Shown: piece by piece, positions 10,741 to 21,108 of the stretch
How positions within the stretch are numbered: position 1 is the first letter of the stretch
How the letters are laid out: each line of letters begins with the position of its first letter
Assembly (NCBI GenBank): GCA_948144175.1
Contig: CANXME010002486.1
Coordinates: 2,108,001-2,172,000 of the forward strand
Direction of reading: 5' to 3'
Length of the DNA stretch: 64,000 nt
DNA from: Closterium sp. NIES-65
Taxonomy: Eukaryota; Streptophyta; Zygnematophyceae; Desmidiales; Closteriaceae
Made by a program: the position numbers and the translations under genes
Notes under the pieces: model-generated
What the model was told of the DNA's origin: nothing
The model's input: only the letters and a program-made list of their open reading frames with translations
Databases searched by the model: none

Positions 10741-11013
10741 ACGTTACGACACATAAGAAGCGTTAATTACTTGTTTCCAACGTAAAAGATATGGACTCGG
10801 CGGTGTGCCTCGTAGAAGGCCACGATTCGTATCCCTTAGGATGATGCTGGATTTAATCGCTGAATTTGGTTTTATCTGCACATATTCAGCAACGTTTCGC
10901 ACATGTCATAGAGGTTTACTGCTTTTTGTTTAAATGCCTAAGGCGGTAGAAAGTGATTAGCTATCATGCAAGCAGTTCATAAAATAAAGCTGTCTAATTT
11001 TGGTTGGCTGTAC
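10741..11013. other. Intergenic AT-richer stretch, nothing recognised
   Basis: Between copia H and the gypsy element. No open frame, repeat or RNA gene can be supported. It ends with the target CTAAC of the gypsy element. Confidence 0.5.
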
Positions 11014-11018
11014 CTAAC

Positions 11019-11362
11019 TGTTACGAGTGCAATTGAGTGAACGAACGAGAATTGCACTATCGAAGCAGGAGTACAAAATGAGCGAAGGCATGAGCGAAGG
11101 ATTATATAGCGAAGCAATAGTGGTAACGGTAATGGACTGTGGTTGTCGCGCGACGAGCGTGGGACTGAGGTTGGGAAAGTGTCGAAGCGTAGGCCCGGAG
11201 CGCGGGTTACCAGCCGAGCCGTGAGGTCGGGATGCGATGTGCGAAAAGGGCGGGATGATGAATGATGCGATGGTCGCGAGTGGTAACGGTGCTGACTGAG
11301 GTGCTACAGTGATGTACGCGTTGAGCAGGGGCGCGAAGTAAGGAAAAGGGAATTTCCTTACA
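11019..11362 (-). repeat. 3' LTR of gypsy element I
   Basis: On the minus strand begins TGTAAGGAAATTCCC and ends CTCGTAACA. The adjoining polypurine tract (GGGGAGGGGGG, about 11366-11376) lies just inside it. Confidence 0.95.
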
Positions 11363-11389
11363 CTACCCCCCTCCCCAAGGAGGCCCCTC

Positions 11390-14300
11390 TTACGAGAGCG
11401 CATGGACGTCGCGGAAATTTCGGCTTCGCAGATACTCGGTGAAGACAGGGTGGTTCTCAATTTTATCCAGGGGGACCCAGTTGTCTTCTGTGGGCGTTCG
11501 ATCCTTCCAGCGAATTAGGAATTCGATCCGTCGTGCTCCCCGAGGGTTGCGGACTCGGTGGCTGAGGATTTTTTCAGGGGTGATTAGTGGTTCGGTTGGG
11601 GGACGTGTCATGCTGGCTGGGCGATTTCGTGGCAGTTGGCTCGTGGATGGTATGTAAGGGCGAAGTAGGCTGACGTGGAATGACGGGCTGACGTACCAGT
11701 CAGCAGGGAGGAGGAGGTGGGCGGTGACGGGTGTGATCATGTGGCTGATGCGAAATGGCCCACAATATCGGGGGCGAAGTTTTGGAGTGATGGGCAGGCG
11801 GAGGTTCTGGGTATCGAGTAGTACCAGGTCGTCTGGCTGGTAAGTGACAGGTCGACGGTGGCGATCGGCGTTTCGTTTAGCGATGATGTTGGCTTTTTTA
11901 ATTGCGTCTGCTGCCCTGGTCCGTGCTGCTAGCAAAATCTCGGCGAACTGTTGGGCTCGTGGGACTGGATTGTCGGGGTGTGGGGTCATGGGTACTGTTG
12001 GGTCCTGTCCGTAGTTCAGGTAAAACGGTGACTGTTGCGTCGTGGCTGATGGTGCGTTGTTGTACGCGAACTCGATGAGCGGCAGCTGATGTTCCCACGT
12101 GTTCGGATCGTCGCACGTGGCTCGAATCAGCTGCTCCATGGTTTGGTTTGTCCGTTCCGTCTGTCCGTCGGTTTCGGGGTGATAGGATGAACTGAATTGA
12201 AGTCGTGTGCCGAACTGCTGCCACAGGTTCCGCCAGAAGTTGCTGGTGAATTTCGTGTCGCGGTCGCTGATGATTGCCGATGGTATCCCGTGGAGGCGAA
12301 CGACGGTGGTGATGAAGAGGCGGGCTGTTTCTTCGGCTGTGATTGATTTCTTGCATGCTGCGAAATGTGCCATCTTCGTCAGTCGATCGACGGCGACCAA
12401 GATCGCGTCGTTCCCACTCGCCCCGGCCGGTAACCCCGTGACGAAGTCCATCGTCACCTGCTGCCAAGCACGCTCTGGGGGTGGGATCGGCTGCAACTGT
12501 CCTGCCGGCCGCTTCCGTGATGATTTCATGACCTGGCAGGTGGGACACGATGCTACGTGTCGTTGGATGTCGGTCAACATTTCTGGCCAGTAATAATACC
12601 GCTGCAGCTGCTGTCGTGTTTTTTCTACCCCGAAATGTCCTGAGGTAACTCCGTCGTGTGCCTCTTGTAACAGTAATTCCCGTAGTAGTGTATACCCGGG
12701 TACCCAAATGCGGTCGGTCCCAACCTTTACGTAATAGATCCCTCGTGCTGCTGCGAACTGCTGCGAGTTGCCTCCTGTAAAGAACGGGTCGGTTTGGTAT
12801 CCGTGGGTAAATAGGCCTGTCAGCAGTGGGCTGGTCTGGGCGAGTAGTATCGCGTGAATCTGGGCAGTAGGGCGAGTCAGTGCATCGGCGATATTTGATG
12901 CTCCTTTTTTGTAGGTGACCGTGTAGTGAAAATTCGACTCGAGGAAATCGAGCCATCGAATCTGTCGTGGGTTGAGGTGAGGCTGTGCGCGGAGGTACTG
13001 TAGAGATTTGTGGTCTGTCCGTACTGTCACGTCTGCGCCGGTCAAGTAACAGCGCCACACTTTGAACGCATGCACGATCGCAAGCATTTCGCGATCGTGT
13101 ATCGGGTAATTCTTCTCAGGTGGGTGCAGTTTTCGTGATTCGTATGCGATGGGCTGTAGGCCGTTCCCGAAATCCTGTAATAGTACGGCTCCGATGGCGA
13201 TGTCGCTTGCGTCAGTAATGACTTCGAATGGGCGGTGTGGGTCGGCAATGCGCAGGACAGGTGGTGAACAGAGAACAGTTTTCAGGGTAGAGAAGGCAGC
13301 ATGCTCTTTCTCCCCCCACGTAAAAGCGACCCCTTTCCGCAGCAGATCCGTCAGTGGGGCAGTTAAGCGGGCCATGTCAGGGACGAATCGACGGACATAA
13401 TTAACGAAACCCAAAAAACTCTGCAGCTCCGTGATGTTTGTCGGGGGGTGCCAAGCTTTGACCGTATCCAGCTTCTTCGGGTCAATCTCAACCCCAGCCT
13501 CTGAAATAACGTGCCCCAAAAATTCTAACCTATCCCGAAAAAACTCGCACTTAGACCCCTTAGTCAATAAACGATGCTCCTCGAGAATTTTAAACACTGC
13601 TTCCAGGTCCGCTAAATGCTGCTGCTTATCGCGGCTGTAGACGAGAATGTCGTCGAGGTAGACTATCACGCACTTATCTAAAAGTGGTCTAAACGCCTCG
13701 TTCATGGTCATCTGGAATGTTGCGGGTGCGTTGGTTAGCCCGAAAGGCATCACGGTGTACTCGAACGACCCGTACCTAGTTCTAAAAGCTGTCTTGGCGC
13801 AGTCCGATGGTTCGACTCTAATTTGGTGGTAACCTCCCCGTAGATCTATTTTCGAGAACACCCGTGCTGTTCGCAGTTGGTCGATCAGTTCGTCGGCGCG
13901 GGGAATGGGGTATCGTGACTTTATTGTAACCCTGTTGAGCGCTCGGTAATCGATGCACATGCGAAAACCTCCGTCTTTTTTTGGTGTGAATAGTATCGGT
14001 GCGGCGAACGGCGACGAGCTCGGTCGGATAAACTGCTTTGCTAACAGGTAATCTAACTGCTTCCTCAGTTCGTCGAGCTCCGGCTGTGTCAGTCTGAACT
14101 GGCGCTGTACAGTTGGCTGTGCCCCCGGCTCTAACTCTATCCTATGGTCGTGCGCCCGCTGAGGTGGCAGTCCTTCCGGTAAGTCGTCGGGGAAAATTCC
14201 CGGGTACCGTTTCAATAGCTCTTGTAGCTCCGGCGGTACCGCTGTCAGCAATTTCTGGAAATCACTCGGCTGCTCATCTTTTTCTACCACTGCGATGTCT

Positions 14301-14986
14301 ACTGCATACACGTCAGCTCCAGCGGCGACTGCTCGTTTCATTGTGATGGCGTTGACGTGGACCGTCGATGACTCAGGCGACTGCCAGCGTGGTAGTTCGA
14401 CCCAGTTACCACTACTTCGCACAGTGCAGCTGCCCGTCGTCCAGTCGATTCTCGGATTGTAACGTCGCAACCAATCACGTCCCAATAATATGTCGTGCCC
14501 ATCCAGTGTCGTCGCGAGCATTTCCTGTGTAAACCCGAAGTTCCCCCCGCAGCGAACTTTTACTCTCTCCACCTTCTCCCGTATGGCCAGCGGCGTGCCG
14601 TCGACTAAGCGCGCATCAATCTCAGGTAAACATCGGCTAAGTGTCAGTTGAAGTTTTCGTGCGGTTGCGGTATTAACTAAACTGTGGCTAGCTCCTCCGT
14701 CGATGAAAATCTTGACTGCTGCTCCCTGTATTTTCCCGTGGATCAGTACTGGGCAACCCGTCGCTGTACCCTCCTTATTCATCCGAGCCCGATCGATGGC
14801 GTGAATCGGTACTGTGACTCGGTGAGGGTCGATGTGGTTGGGCGAGCAGGCAGTCTCGTCAGTAGTTGGCCCAATTTCTACTGACTGCTGGCGTTTCCCT
14901 GCCTCTGAGACTCCCTCCCCTGCTCTGCTCCTCGACGCCTCAGCTCTTCTGGACATTCGCTCTTGCGATGGCCCGGCCGGTTGCAA
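11390..14986 (-). CDS. Gypsy Pol polyprotein with C-terminal chromodomain
   Basis: 1,198 codons without interruption, ending TAA. Domains in order: aspartic protease (IDGGAS, Asp about residue 96); reverse transcriptase with CIDYRALN and YLDD at residues 443-446; RNase H (ITDASDIAIGAVL, about 590-600); integrase zinc module HFGVEKT...CPTCQ (about 784-817) and the D,D35E triad Asp847 (MDFVTGLP), Asp908 (SDRDTKF), Glu944 (DGQTE); chromodomain at about 1129-1198 (FLIRWKD...EDNWVP). Chromodomains of this class are known to target integration to heterochromatin. The open frame begins with TTG and overlaps gag by 109 nt in the -1 frame, so translation as Gag-Pol by frameshift is expected. Confidence 0.95.
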   Translation of the reverse strand: MQPAGPSQERMSRRAEASRSRAGEGVSEAGKRQQSVEIGPTTDETACSPNHIDPHRVTVPIHAIDRARMNKEGTATGCPVLIHGKIQGAAVKIFIDGGASHSLVNTATARKLQLTLSRCLPEIDARLVDGTPLAIREKVERVKVRCGGNFGFTQEMLATTLDGHDILLGRDWLRRYNPRIDWTTGSCTVRSSGNWVELPRWQSPESSTVHVNAITMKRAVAAGADVYAVDIAVVEKDEQPSDFQKLLTAVPPELQELLKRYPGIFPDDLPEGLPPQRAHDHRIELEPGAQPTVQRQFRLTQPELDELRKQLDYLLAKQFIRPSSSPFAAPILFTPKKDGGFRMCIDYRALNRVTIKSRYPIPRADELIDQLRTARVFSKIDLRGGYHQIRVEPSDCAKTAFRTRYGSFEYTVMPFGLTNAPATFQMTMNEAFRPLLDKCVIVYLDDILVYSRDKQQHLADLEAVFKILEEHRLLTKGSKCEFFRDRLEFLGHVISEAGVEIDPKKLDTVKAWHPPTNITELQSFLGFVNYVRRFVPDMARLTAPLTDLLRKGVAFTWGEKEHAAFSTLKTVLCSPPVLRIADPHRPFEVITDASDIAIGAVLLQDFGNGLQPIAYESRKLHPPEKNYPIHDREMLAIVHAFKVWRCYLTGADVTVRTDHKSLQYLRAQPHLNPRQIRWLDFLESNFHYTVTYKKGASNIADALTRPTAQIHAILLAQTSPLLTGLFTHGYQTDPFFTGGNSQQFAAARGIYYVKVGTDRIWVPGYTLLRELLLQEAHDGVTSGHFGVEKTRQQLQRYYYWPEMLTDIQRHVASCPTCQVMKSSRKRPAGQLQPIPPPERAWQQVTMDFVTGLPAGASGNDAILVAVDRLTKMAHFAACKKSITAEETARLFITTVVRLHGIPSAIISDRDTKFTSNFWRNLWQQFGTRLQFSSSYHPETDGQTERTNQTMEQLIRATCDDPNTWEHQLPLIEFAYNNAPSATTQQSPFYLNYGQDPTVPMTPHPDNPVPRAQQFAEILLAARTRAADAIKKANIIAKRNADRHRRPVTYQPDDLVLLDTQNLRLPITPKLRPRYCGPFRISHMITPVTAHLLLPADWYVSPSFHVSLLRPYIPSTSQLPRNRPASMTRPPTEPLITPEKILSHRVRNPRGARRIEFLIRWKDRTPTEDNWVPLDKIENHPVFTEYLRSRNFRDVHALS
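14838..14899 (-). promoter_or_regulatory. Predicted -1 ribosomal frameshift signal (slippery site plus pseudoknot)
   Basis: On the minus strand the heptamer GGGAAAC occupies 14899-14893 in the phase G GGA AAC of the gag frame. Seven nt later an 8-bp stem can form between 14885-14878 (GTCAGTAG, which contains the gag stop) and 14865-14858 (CTACTGAC). The loop segment 14874-14869 (TTGGGC) is complementary to 14843-14838 (GCCCAA), giving an H-type pseudoknot with a 14-nt connecting loop. Slipping one base back at the heptamer enters the pol frame exactly. Seen in sequence; function inferred. Confidence 0.85.
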
Positions 14987-16056
14987 GCAAAGCAGCGCCC
15001 TCTAAATGGCGTGGCAGCTGCATTCGTTGCGACGGCATGTACGGTGGCGTGCTCGATCAGTCCCCGAGGACGATGTCCGAAATAGGACCCCGGTCTCGGT
15101 CGGCGTAGGATATCGATTTTCTCGGCGAGCGCGAGGATTTCGTTGAAATTCGATAGCCCGCGTAGCATTATCTCGTGCGATATGTCCGGCTTCAGTCCGC
15201 CGACGTAACGGTCCACCCGCTCCGCCTCGTGCATGTAGCCGACCTGTTCGCAAAGTGCGAGAAAACCGCTGGTGTAGTCTTGGACCGACCCGAGCTGGCG
15301 CCAAGTGCGCAGTTTCTGACGCGCCGAAATAGAAGCCGCGATCGGCTCAAAACGCGCCCGAAGCCCTGCGCACCACGCATCCCACGTGCTATATTGGGCT
15401 GTTTCGCAGAACGAACTCCAGGTGACAGCTGGACCCGAGGGCCCTTCCTCGTGCGGCGGTGGCTCGTAGGCGCGTGGCGATGTCACGATGACTCGCCACC
15501 AGTCCATGGCGGGGCCCCTGAGTAGTGAAACTGCATACCGAATCTTGGCGGCGTCCGACTCGACGTAGTTGGCGTCGAAAAACACGTTCATCGTGAAGAC
15601 CCACGATTGAACTGTCGGGCCACCGCGTTGGCTTGGGTCGAAGCAGGGCGGGCGTTGCGGCTTGAGTGGCATTGGGGCCATCGTGGCGTTCCCTCCACTT
15701 GTCATCGCAAACTCCACGTGCCGACGGGCTTCTCGGGGCTCCCGTGGGCTTGATGCATTCCTGTTTCCTCCCATGCCGGGCATCGGTTGGGCTGCGCCGT
15801 CACTGGCTGCGCCTGAGCGCTGTCCCGTGCTGTTGTTTTGCGTTGGTGTGCCGGATGAGATAACAATCGGCTCCTCCGAATGGACAGAAACATTGGTTGG
15901 CGCTTGGGAAGTTGTCGGAGCGTTCACCGTTGACTGTTGACGGGCGGAGTCACGTTCCGCCGTGAGCGTCGCGATTTCGAGCGCTGATTCCTCCAGCTGT
16001 CGCACGAGACGATCGAGTTGCTCCTGCGTCAACGTGGCGATAGTGAAATCAGCCAT
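14878..16056 (-). CDS. Gypsy Gag (capsid and nucleocapsid)
   Basis: About 392 codons from the ATG of MADFTIATL at 16056, chosen because an upstream in-frame ATG at 16122 adds only an Arg/Leu-rich stretch. The centre matches retrotransposon Gag (capsid) sequences: FDPSQRGGPTVQSWVFTM, ...RYAVSLLRGPAMDWW..., LRARFEPI. Near the C-terminus is a canonical zinc knuckle CFACNRPGHRKSEC (C-x2-C-x4-H-x4-C). It ends TAG at 14878-14880, 15 nt after the slippery heptamer. Confidence 0.92.
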   Translation of the reverse strand: MADFTIATLTQEQLDRLVRQLEESALEIATLTAERDSARQQSTVNAPTTSQAPTNVSVHSEEPIVISSGTPTQNNSTGQRSGAASDGAAQPMPGMGGNRNASSPREPREARRHVEFAMTSGGNATMAPMPLKPQRPPCFDPSQRGGPTVQSWVFTMNVFFDANYVESDAAKIRYAVSLLRGPAMDWWRVIVTSPRAYEPPPHEEGPSGPAVTWSSFCETAQYSTWDAWCAGLRARFEPIAASISARQKLRTWRQLGSVQDYTSGFLALCEQVGYMHEAERVDRYVGGLKPDISHEIMLRGLSNFNEILALAEKIDILRRPRPGSYFGHRPRGLIEHATVHAVATNAAATPFRGRCFACNRPGHRKSECPEELRRRGAEQGRESQRQGNASSQ

Positions 16057-16221
16057 GGCAGGGGTGTCGGGCAAGCTCAGCGAGAGCCTCAGTCGTGGCC
16101 GTGCGTGCTTCCGAGAGAGCACTACGAGCGGCGGTGCTGTATCGCTGAGAGACGTCTACCCCCCCCAAAAATTGAGATAGTGGGAAGCGAAGGTGTGGAT
16201 GCGGTCCGAGATGAGATCGTA

Positions 16222-16237
16222 GGCTCTGAATACCAAG
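16222..16237 (-). other. Primer binding site of gypsy I
   Basis: On the minus strand CTTGGTATTCAGAGCC directly follows the 5' LTR. It resembles the initiator tRNA-Met complement TGGTATCAGAGCC with one extra T. Confidence 0.65.
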
Positions 16238-16581
16238 TGTTACGAGTGCAATTGAGTGAACGAACGAGAATTGCACTATCGAAGCAGGAGTACAAAATGA
16301 GCGAAGGCATGAGCGAAGGATTATATAGCGAAGCAATAGTGGTAACGGTAATGGACTGTGGTTGTCGCGCGACGAGCCTGGGACTGAGGTTGGGAAAGTG
16401 TCGAAGCGTAGGCCCGGAGCGCGGGTTACCAGCCGAGCCGTGAGGTCGGGATGCGATGTGCGAAAAGGGCGGGATGATGAATGATGCGATGGTCGCGAGT
16501 GGTAACGGTGCTGACTGAGGTGCTACAGTGATGTACGCGTTGAGCAGGGGCGCGAAGTAAGGAAAAGGGAATTTCCTTACA
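16238..16581 (-). repeat. 5' LTR of gypsy element I
   Basis: 344 bp, identical by eye to 11019-11362 except for C instead of G at the equivalent of 11158. Near-identity implies recent insertion. Confidence 0.95.
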
Positions 16582-16586
16582 CTAAC

Positions 16587-17273
16587 CCATCAGCGTCTAG
16601 CGGAGCAAACGGCTTGGTGGACATTCACATTCCTTGAATTTCGCCACCTCATCCAGCATGTGTGAACACGAATCGTCGAGCAGCATCGGCAAGTGGGTGG
16701 ACGATGTCCAGCTTTGAAGGCAAGGGGGAGGATTCACTTTCCCGAACGCGAGTGATTTGTTTGCGCGTTTGCGAAGTGACTACATCAGCCAATCACACGT
16801 CGAGGATGTGGATATTGCTCTTCGTTATTTAGTTTTTCGCCGACGTGGTCTGAGCCTAGAGTTTGAGACGGTTGGCCCCAACGGCCGTTCCGATGTGTGG
16901 TTGCTGGGACTTTCGCGATTCTTCGCTTGTGGCTCTGGTTCATGCGCCTCGCGTCGACGGAAATGGTGGCCAGATTCATATACCAACAAAGGCCCTGTTC
17001 GGTTGAACATGAGCCCAGGGCCAAGATAGCTCCGATCATCAGTGTAGAATTGACGTTGGTACGTCACGAGATTGGACGCCTAATCGCCGGAACCTCCATT
17101 GCTGGAGCCCCCCCAGTTAATGCTCCCAATTTTTTGGCTAGATCTTTAGTAGCAGTTGAGCCTTGTGTTCCTGGCTTGCTTGTGCAGGACGGGTAGTAGA
17201 CGGGTAATCTCCTGACCCTCTCGTTTCTGCGAGGCGAAAGTTGACCCCAGTTGCTCAATCCCGCTCTTCTGCC
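16587..17273. other. 5' flank of the coiled-coil gene
   Basis: Single-copy-looking sequence between gypsy I and the next gene. It must hold the promoter and 5' UTR of the gene at 17274, but no clear TATA box or other motif stands out. Short open frames here have no recognisable product. Confidence 0.5.
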
Positions 17274-20225
17274 ATGACTCACCAAGTCGCACGGTGCAGG
17301 CCAGCGCCGCACGCGCTGGCTCACGGCTCGCTGTCGTCGTCAAATACGCTCGCCAACGTTCGATCTCTAAAGGCCCCCAAGCCCGCCTTGCTCCTCACCT
17401 CCCGCCGCTCCTCATGCCGGCTAGCCGTGCGAGCCGTCCTGGACAAGTCGTCCAGCCGCAACAGCAACAGCAGAAGCGGCAGCAGCGGCGGGGGAGATGG
17501 CCATGGCAAGGTCAGCAGCGACCCGCTGGAAGCGGCGCGTTCGGCGCTGGAGCGCCTGTTCCAGCAGGCGCATGAGCACGAGGAGAAGCAGCGGCTGCTA
17601 GGCCCCGCGGCGCCGGCGGATTTGACGGGCGCGTCGGTGGCGTTCCTCGAGGATGCCGTGCAGCAGCTGGAGGTCGACCTCTCCGCCGTCTTCGAGGCGC
17701 TACGCGAGAAGGAGGGCGAGCTCGCGCTCGACGAGCGCCGCGTCGCGGACGAGCGCGCGAGCCTGGTGGCTGCGCGGGAGGCGCTCATGGCGCGCGAGGC
17801 GCAGCTGGAGGAGCGGCAGGCGGCGCAGGGGGTGATGAGGGAAGAGGCGGAGCGGCTGCGGCGGAAGGTGCGGGAGCAGGACGCGGAGGTGGAGGAGGTG
17901 AAGCGCGCCGTGGCGGAGCGCGAGGCGGAACTGACGCGCGCGAAGGAGGTGCTGGCGCTGAAGGAGGAGGAAATTGCGCGCGCGCACCTCGCCATCCGCC
18001 AGCGCAACGAGCGCATCGAGGCGGCGGAGATGGACGCCAAGACGCGCGAGACGCAGCTGTCAGCGGCGGAGGCGGAGCTGCGCCGGCTGGAGGCGGACGT
18101 GGCGGCGGCGGAGGGGGAGGGCAGGCGGGCGGCGCAGGAGGCGGAGGCGGCGCGGAGGGAGCTTGAGCGGCAGGAGGCGAAGCTGCAGGAGATGACAGCG
18201 GAGCTTGAGGGGCGCGCGAAGGTGGTGGCGGCGGCGGAGGAGGAAATTAACGCGCTGTCCGCGCGGCTTCGCGAGGCGGGAGCGAGCGGGGAGTTGGTGG
18301 AGCAGGAGGTGTCGGGCGCGCGGCGGGTGGTGGGCGACCTCAAGGCGGAGATGGCGCTGTCGGGCGGCGCAGCGGAGGCGTTCCGTGCCCAGGTTAAGGA
18401 GCTGCGGATGGCCGTCGCGCGGAAGGGGCGCGAGGCGTCTTACGCGCGCATGCAGGCGCAGAAGCGCGACAAGGAGCTGAACCGCGCCAAGGGCGAGCTG
18501 GAGCGCGACCGGGCGGCGCTGAAGACGGCGAAGGCGCGCGTGGCGGAGCTGGAGAAGCAGGTGCGCGCGCAGGTGGACGAGGCGGAGAGGCTGCGGAGCT
18601 CGGTGAACGCGGAGCGCGCGGAGATGCGCAACGCGAGCACGGAGCTGGCGCAGCTGCGCAAGGACTTCCGCCGGGTGGACGGCGAGCTGCGCGAGGCGAA
18701 GCTGGCGCTGAACCTCAAGGAGGCGGAGATCGTCAGCCTGCGACTGCAGCTGCGCGACGCGCAGGCGAAGCTGGCGACGTCGCAGGCCGACCTGGCGACG
18801 CGCACGGCGGACCTGATGGCGGCGCAGCGGTCGATGGTGGAGATGCGGCGCGAGATGAAGGCGGTGGCCATGGAGCTGCGCGTGAAGGAAGAGCGCCTGG
18901 CGGGCATGGCGGCGGACATGGCGCGCAAGGACGCGCGCCTGGCGCAGGTGGAGCAGCAGCTTGACGGCAGCAACGCGCGCCTCGTCGTCGCCGAGTCGAC
19001 CGTCCAGCAGATCGCACAGCTGTCGCAGAAGCTCGCAGACTCTGCGCTCGAAGCCGCCGAGCGACTGGGCCTCGGCCCGTCGGTGTCGCTCGACGCGGCG
19101 CCGCTGTCCGCGGGAGCCGCCAAGGGGAGGCGGTACCTGAACGCGCACGGCGGGGTGGGGGAGAGCGCGCTGCTGGCGGAGACGAACCAGCAGCTGTTCG
19201 CCACGAGCCGCGCGCTGCTGGAGCGCGACGCGGCGATGCACCGCCTGCAGGTATCGGCGCGCGAGGGGCGCGAGGCGGAGGTGCGGCTGCGCGGGGAGCT
19301 GGCGGTGGCGCAGGAGGAGCTGCGCGAGCGCGAGGGCGAGGTGGCGGAGGTGCGCGCCGTGCTGCAGGAGCGCGACGAGGAGGTGCGGCGGCTGCGCGCG
19401 CGGTGGGGGCAGCGCGAGGGGGAGCTGAGCGCCATCCGCGAGGAGGTGGTGGCGGGCGCGCGCGAGATTGGAGAGCTGAAGCGCGCCATCACGGGCGCGA
19501 GCAGAGCGGGCGAGGGGGAGGGGGAGGGCGTGGTACTGGCGGACGAAGTGGTGAAGCTGGAACTCGAGGTGAGGGGGTGCTGGGAGGAGGGTGGTGTTGT
19601 GAGGAGGCGTGTGGGGTGCGGGGTGCGGGGTGGGGATATCGGGTTTGAGAGGGGGTGGTGGGATGAAAGATGGATGGGGTGTGGGCATGGCATGTGCAAT
19701 GCAAGCATGTGTTGGGTGGCAACATGCTTGTATGGGGAACCGTGAGTGTGGCTAGATGCTGTGCTGCTCGACCTTATTGTTACCTGCTACCTGCTAGCCA
19801 GCTCACCAACCTTAGCTTCCTCCACCCACCTCTCTCCATCCCCCCTACTCCAGGTGGCCAAGGCAGAGGCGGAAACAGCCATGACAGCGTTGCAGGGGCT
19901 GCTGGACCTCAGCTACCAGCTACGGGACGACTGTGCCACCCACGCCCTCCCAGCCACACACCCTCGCCAACCTGTCGTGCCACCTGCTGCTGCTGATATG
20001 CTGGCACGAGCAGGGGCACATGCGGCGGTGGGCAGTGGGGCTGGCAGAGGGGCGAGGGGGGAGGTACAGGAGGAGGCGGGGGCGGTGCAGCGGCGGACAG
20101 TTCAGCGGGAGGAGGCGCTTGGGCTGGCGGCGAGGGCCATGGGGGGGCTGAAGCGGCTCACACGCAAGCTGGTGGCGGACGCTGAGAATGAGCTGGCGGG
20201 CGTCATGGGCAGCACTGCTGCTTGA
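17274..20225 (+). CDS. Plastid-targeted long coiled-coil protein, PII1/MRC-like
   Basis: Two exons, 17274-19568 and 19854-20225, joined at phase 0 across a GT...AG intron (GAG|gtgagg, ctccag|GTGGCC), giving about 888 residues and ending TGA. The first 75 or so residues are Ser/Arg/Ala-rich without acids, like a chloroplast transit peptide. From about residue 135 to 740 the protein is nearly continuous heptad-rich coiled coil (Glu/Arg/Ala/Leu). The segment LEVDLSAVFEALREKEGEL matches my memory of plant PII1/MRC (protein involved in starch initiation 1, myosin-resembling chloroplast protein), and the C-terminal LELEVAKAEAETAMTALQ block also fits. If so, it would help start starch granules in the stroma. 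GC content is far above the flanks. The orthology is from memory; a generic plastid coiled-coil protein is the alternative. Confidence 0.72.
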
Positions 20226-20795
20226 CGCATGTGTGCTGCCTGATGCATGTGTGCTGCTCAATGCATGTGCATCATTGGGTCATGGGGATGGCAGCCTTGC
20301 TGGGGGCTGGAGGAAGAGAATGGCATGGCTGATGCCAGCTGTGCTTGAATGTGTTTGTAGTGGCTCTCATTCTGTTATTGTTGCAGTGCTGTGTATATCG
20401 TGGAAGCCAGTCTGTGTTCAGATACCCAAATGCAAGGGACCTCTCAGTAATCGAGTGGATAATAGTGGAGTGGATGCAATTGGGTAGTTTTGCATGAGGG
20501 CGTATTCCTGGCTTTGGGACTTCCGGTGTTTGGGACTTCCGGTGTTTGGGCCTTCCGAACATGTGGGATGACCCGAGCTATAATACTGCAGCTCGTGTCA
20601 ACGACCACATTTCCAATGCGATTTTTTTGGTCTGACTTGACAAGAGTTACATCTTTTTACCCACGTTCTGCGATTCATTCATTGGTCACCTGATATTTGA
20701 TCTGACAACATGCGACTTCAACTCCCGCCTTCACAATCGGCCACCAGGGCTAACTTTAGTGGCAGGGCCTGACTGACAGTAAGACCGGGTCCTGG
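20226..20795. other. 3' flank of the coiled-coil gene
   Basis: Probable 3' UTR and intergenic DNA. A short direct repeat (gacttccggtgtttggg, 20519-20553) is present. A 21-nt stretch at 20504-20524 recurs inverted at 32751-32771. No gene is supported. Confidence 0.5.
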
Positions 20796-20905
20796 TGTCA
20801 GAATGAGGAATGAGTGTTGCATTGATGTTGGTTGGGGTACATATGACAAACCCTAACTTCTGTACCCCCTAAGACAAACCTCACTACAGGCTACAACATT
20901 TGACA
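20796..20905 (-). repeat. 3' LTR of copia J (110 bp)
   Basis: On the minus strand begins TGTCAAATG after the polypurine tract ctatgggggtg and ends TTCTGACA, with perfect TGTCA/TGACA tips. Confidence 0.82.
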
Positions 20906-21108
20906 CACCCCCATAGCCTAAGTGAGGGGTGTCTAGCAAAAACAAAAAGAGTACGGTCACAAGACCAGTCCAAAAGAAAACAAAGCTCAGGGTGGATCAC
21001 AACGTCACCACACACTCTGAGCACAAGCAACAGTGGCCACAAGGCCAGTCCAAGAGATCACAAGTATATATAGTAAATGTACAGACGAAGCAGGCAATAA
21101 ACTCAAGT

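Larger units (their letters stand above)
11019..16581 (-). mobile_element. Complete Ty3/gypsy chromovirus I
   Basis: A 5,563-bp element with 344-bp LTRs (11019-11362 and 16238-16581) that differ at one visible position, flanked by a 5-bp duplication CTAAC (11014-11018 and 16582-16586). On the minus strand the order is 5' LTR, primer site, Gag, Pol (protease, reverse transcriptase, RNase H, integrase, chromodomain), polypurine tract, 3' LTR. Both ORFs are open, so this looks like a young, possibly active copy. Pol is reached by a -1 frameshift at 14893-14899. Confidence 0.96.

Noticed and set aside
17321..19708. Long antisense frames (340, 542 and 422 codons) opposite the coiled-coil gene
   Set aside because: Ser/Arg/Leu/His-rich shadows produced by very high GC; the plus-strand frame has heptads, a transit peptide and a clean intron.
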